Origin: Phytoactinopolyspora endophytica
GTDB taxonomy: Bacteria; Actinomycetota; Actinomycetes; Jiangellales; Jiangellaceae
Direction: 5' to 3'
Length of the DNA: 7,490 bases
NCBI RefSeq assembly: GCF_004138495.1
Contig: NZ_ML142850.1
Span: 551,163 to 558,652 of the forward strand
Shown: one piece after another, positions 5,936 through 7,490 of the stretch
How the letters are laid out: each line of letters starts with the position of its first letter
Position numbering within the stretch: the stretch's first letter is position 1
Made by a program: the position numbers and the translations under genes
The notes under the pieces: generated by a model
Told to the model about the DNA's origin: nothing
Databases searched by the model: none
Seen by the model: the letters and a program-made list of their open reading frames with translations, nothing else

Positions 5936-6856
5936 TCAGCTGTGCACACGCCCCAGGAAGTCACGCGCGAGTGCCACGATTTCCTCGAGATTGGTCTCGA
6001 GCGCCCAGTGGCCACCGTCGAGCAGATGCAGCTCTGCCTGGGGCAGTTCCCGCAGGTACGCACGGGCGGAACCTTCAGGCATGTAACCGTCCTGAGGTCC
6101 CCATACGATCAGCGTGGGTGGTTGGTGTTCGCGCAGGTAAGCCTGGTACCTGGGGAACCACTCGAGGTTCTCCCGCAGCCCTTCCATCAGTTGAACCATG
6201 ATCTCGCGACGTCTCGGCTCGTTCAGCAGCGGCCAGGACAACTTCCAGAGATCGGGAGGGATGCGCTCGGCCAGGCGCTGCTCGACGTCGTTCAGGAACT
6301 CGTCACGGAAGCCTTCCTCGCTGACGGCTTCTGCGAGCGTGGCACGTTTATCGGCCGTCGGGTTCGCCCAGTATTCCTTGAGAAAGCCGTACTTGGGGCC
6401 GAGTTCGTCTTCGTAGATGTCACCGTTCTGAATGATGAGCGCGGCCACTTGCTCGGGGGCTCGGATCGCGAGCCGAAGCCCGATCTGTGAACCATAGTCG
6501 TGCAAATAGAGGGCGTAGGTCCTCATGTCCAGCGCCGTCGTCAAACGTTGAAGGAAGTCCGCGTAGCCGTCGAAGTTGTACGTGAAGCTCGCTGGATCAG
6601 GTGTGTCGCTGTAGCCGAAACCGGGGAAATCCGGCGCGATCAGCCGCCAGCGGTCAGCCATGGCAGGCAGGAGATGACGAAACTGGAACGACGAGCATGG
6701 GTAGCCATGCGGAAGCAGCAACGCCGGCGCATCCGGCGGGCCTGCCTCGCGGTAGAAGATGCCGATGCCGTCGAGCTCCATGTGCCGGTGCCGAACCGTA
6801 GCAGAACTCACGGCGGCCGGGTCCGCGTCCCGTACCGCGACAGATGGGTGCTCCAT
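5936..6856 (-). CDS. Alpha/beta hydrolase, epoxide hydrolase/haloalkane dehalogenase-like
   Basis: 306 residues from ATG at 6856, with a strong GGAGG (minus strand of 6865-6869) eight bases upstream. Met26 is a possible later start, since the fold begins near there. Landmarks: HGYP (50-53) oxyanion-hole motif, DFPGFGYSD (76-84), LHDYGSQIG (118-126) with Asp120 at the nucleophile elbow, a helical cap (about 145-235), WGPQDGYMP (252-260) with candidate acid Asp256, and GGHWALE (281-287) with His283. An Asp nucleophile means ester-intermediate chemistry on epoxides or halogenated carbons, unlike Ser esterases. The residue after the nucleophile is Tyr rather than the Trp usual in haloalkane dehalogenases and epoxide hydrolases. 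No signal peptide is clear, so it is probably cytosolic. It is transcribed alone, convergent with the dehydrogenase and divergent from the binding protein. The exact reaction is not assignable. Confidence 0.9.
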   Translation of the reverse strand: MEHPSVAVRDADPAAVSSATVRHRHMELDGIGIFYREAGPPDAPALLLPHGYPCSSFQFRHLLPAMADRWRLIAPDFPGFGYSDTPDPASFTYNFDGYADFLQRLTTALDMRTYALYLHDYGSQIGLRLAIRAPEQVAALIIQNGDIYEDELGPKYGFLKEYWANPTADKRATLAEAVSEEGFRDEFLNDVEQRLAERIPPDLWKLSWPLLNEPRRREIMVQLMEGLRENLEWFPRYQAYLREHQPPTLIVWGPQDGYMPEGSARAYLRELPQAELHLLDGGHWALETNLEEIVALARDFLGRVHS

Positions 6857-7115
6857 GGGCGATTCCTCCCTTCCTCACCACGCCCCTACCCGGACGTCGA
6901 GGGCTGAATTCTCCTATCGGCCGCCGCACTGCTCATGCGATCTGACCAGATTCACCGTCGATCGAATACCCACCGCTGGGATAGTCCATCGACGTGACGT
7001 TCCCGGCGTCGCTGCTCGGGCCTACCGTGCGTGGGCCGAATCGCCTTCCGTTCGGTGTGGTAACAGAAAGTGCACTCGTGTTGACGCGTTGCGCCAGCCA
7101 ACCGACACTCTCAGG
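6857..7115. other. Divergent intergenic region between hydrolase and binding-protein genes
   Basis: Must hold promoters in both directions. On the plus side only the 7081-7109 candidate is convincing. For the minus-strand hydrolase no clear -35/-10 pair was found beyond its GGAGG ribosome site at 6865-6869. No RNA gene or long repeat is evident, and longer frames crossing it on the minus strand are antisense shadows of the binding-protein gene. Confidence 0.5.
7081..7109 (+). promoter_or_regulatory. Candidate promoter of the ProX-like gene
   Basis: TTGACG (7081-7086) is a good -35; 17 bases on, GACACT (7104-7109) keeps the key A and final T of a -10. The start of transcription would fall at or next to the A of the ATG at 7116, implying a leaderless mRNA. 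Confidence 0.4.
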
Positions 7116-7490
7116 ATGGGACGGCCCCGCCGCACGGCCCGGCTGGCCGCGGCCAGCCGGATCGTTGCGGTCGCCGTGACCGCGACGACGATGGCGCTCA
7201 CCGTCGCCGTTCCGTCGGGGGCACGGCCCGCCGTCGCCACCACGCCCACCTCCGACGAAGGCACCGTCCGGATGGCGCGCGCCACGTGGGACACCGGATG
7301 GTTTCAGGCCGAGGTGTACCGGCAGCTGATCGAGACGCTTGGCTATCGCGTTGAAACGGTCACCACCATGGAGAACGCGGACTTCTACCGCGCAGCGGCC
7401 GCCGGCGAGGTGGACCTGTGGGCGAACGGCTGGTTTCCGCTGCACGACACCATCATCGACGACGTCGGGGCGCGAGACCGGCTCGAGACG
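7116..7490 (+). CDS. ProX/OpuAC-type substrate-binding protein of a glycine betaine/proline ABC transporter (3' end cut by window)
   Basis: 125 codons are present and the frame runs open through the right edge. The start is an N-terminal export signal: basic MGRPRRTARL, hydrophobic core IVAVAVTATTMALTVAV (16-32), and a likely signal peptidase I site after AVA (39-41). There is no lipobox Cys, unusual because Gram-positive binding proteins are normally lipoproteins. From ~51 the mature fold matches the family: VRMARATWDTGWFQAEVY, ETLGYRVE, then a segment at about 98-111 ending in WANGWFPLHD, equivalent to the NWTPLHD segment of E. coli ProX whose Trp helps cage the trimethylammonium group. Here Trp106 holds that place, and Trp58, Trp62 and Trp102 are further aromatic candidates. 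The function is high-affinity capture of quaternary amines for osmoprotection or catabolism. Membrane and ATPase partners would lie to the right. No ribosome site at normal spacing precedes ATG 7116; AGG directly touches it. Confidence 0.85.
   Translation, partial: MGRPRRTARLAAASRIVAVAVTATTMALTVAVPSGARPAVATTPTSDEGTVRMARATWDTGWFQAEVYRQLIETLGYRVETVTTMENADFYRAAAAGEVDLWANGWFPLHDTIIDDVGARDRLET

Noticed and set aside
6933..7445. 170-codon minus-strand frame opposite the binding-protein gene.
   Set aside because: Gly/Arg-rich shadow; the plus strand carries a signal peptide and ProX-family motifs.

Overview
The window comes from a GC-rich, high-GC Gram-positive bacterium, most likely an actinomycete. 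Codon third positions are strongly G/C, GTG starts occur, genes are tightly packed, and the protein families (ceramidase-like hydrolase with a SIS protein, TetR/SDR pair, ProX-like binding protein) are typical of that group. Genus cannot be fixed from this sequence.

Positions 1-3813 hold three plus-strand genes that look like the end of one operon. The first (cut by the left edge) joins a glutamine-amidotransferase-like or beta-galactosidase-trimerisation-like region to a polysaccharide-deacetylase-like region. The second is a SIS-domain sugar isomerase-type protein. The third is a short member of the neutral/alkaline ceramidase family. Both junctions are 4-base ATGA stop/start overlaps, so translation is probably coupled. 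Two putative amide/glycan-active hydrolases plus a phosphosugar-binding protein suggest processing of an N-acylated amino sugar. That is inference, and no substrate is proved.

Positions 3814-4211 are a boundary region. A perfect 8-bp hairpin follows the operon, then a complete CAU-anticodon tRNA with encoded CCA (best read as the lysidine-type tRNA-Ile2). Directly after it is a short translated stretch that resembles the core-binding domain of a tyrosine recombinase, possibly the stump of an integrase that once used this tRNA as its attachment site.

Positions 4212-5704 are a self-contained regulatory module. A minus-strand TetR repressor is divergent from a plus-strand short-chain dehydrogenase. 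The intergenic space carries a good promoter (TTGATA, 17 bp, TATATT) and two copies of the palindrome GTAGG-N3-CCTAC, one filling the promoter spacer and one at the expected transcription start.

Positions 5705-5935 are a convergent intergenic gap with hairpins and no convincing gene. Positions 5936-6856 (minus) encode an alpha/beta hydrolase with an aspartate nucleophile, of the epoxide hydrolase/haloalkane dehalogenase type. From 7116 to the right edge runs the start of a secreted ProX/OpuAC-type (glycine betaine/proline) binding protein, possibly made from a leaderless transcript.
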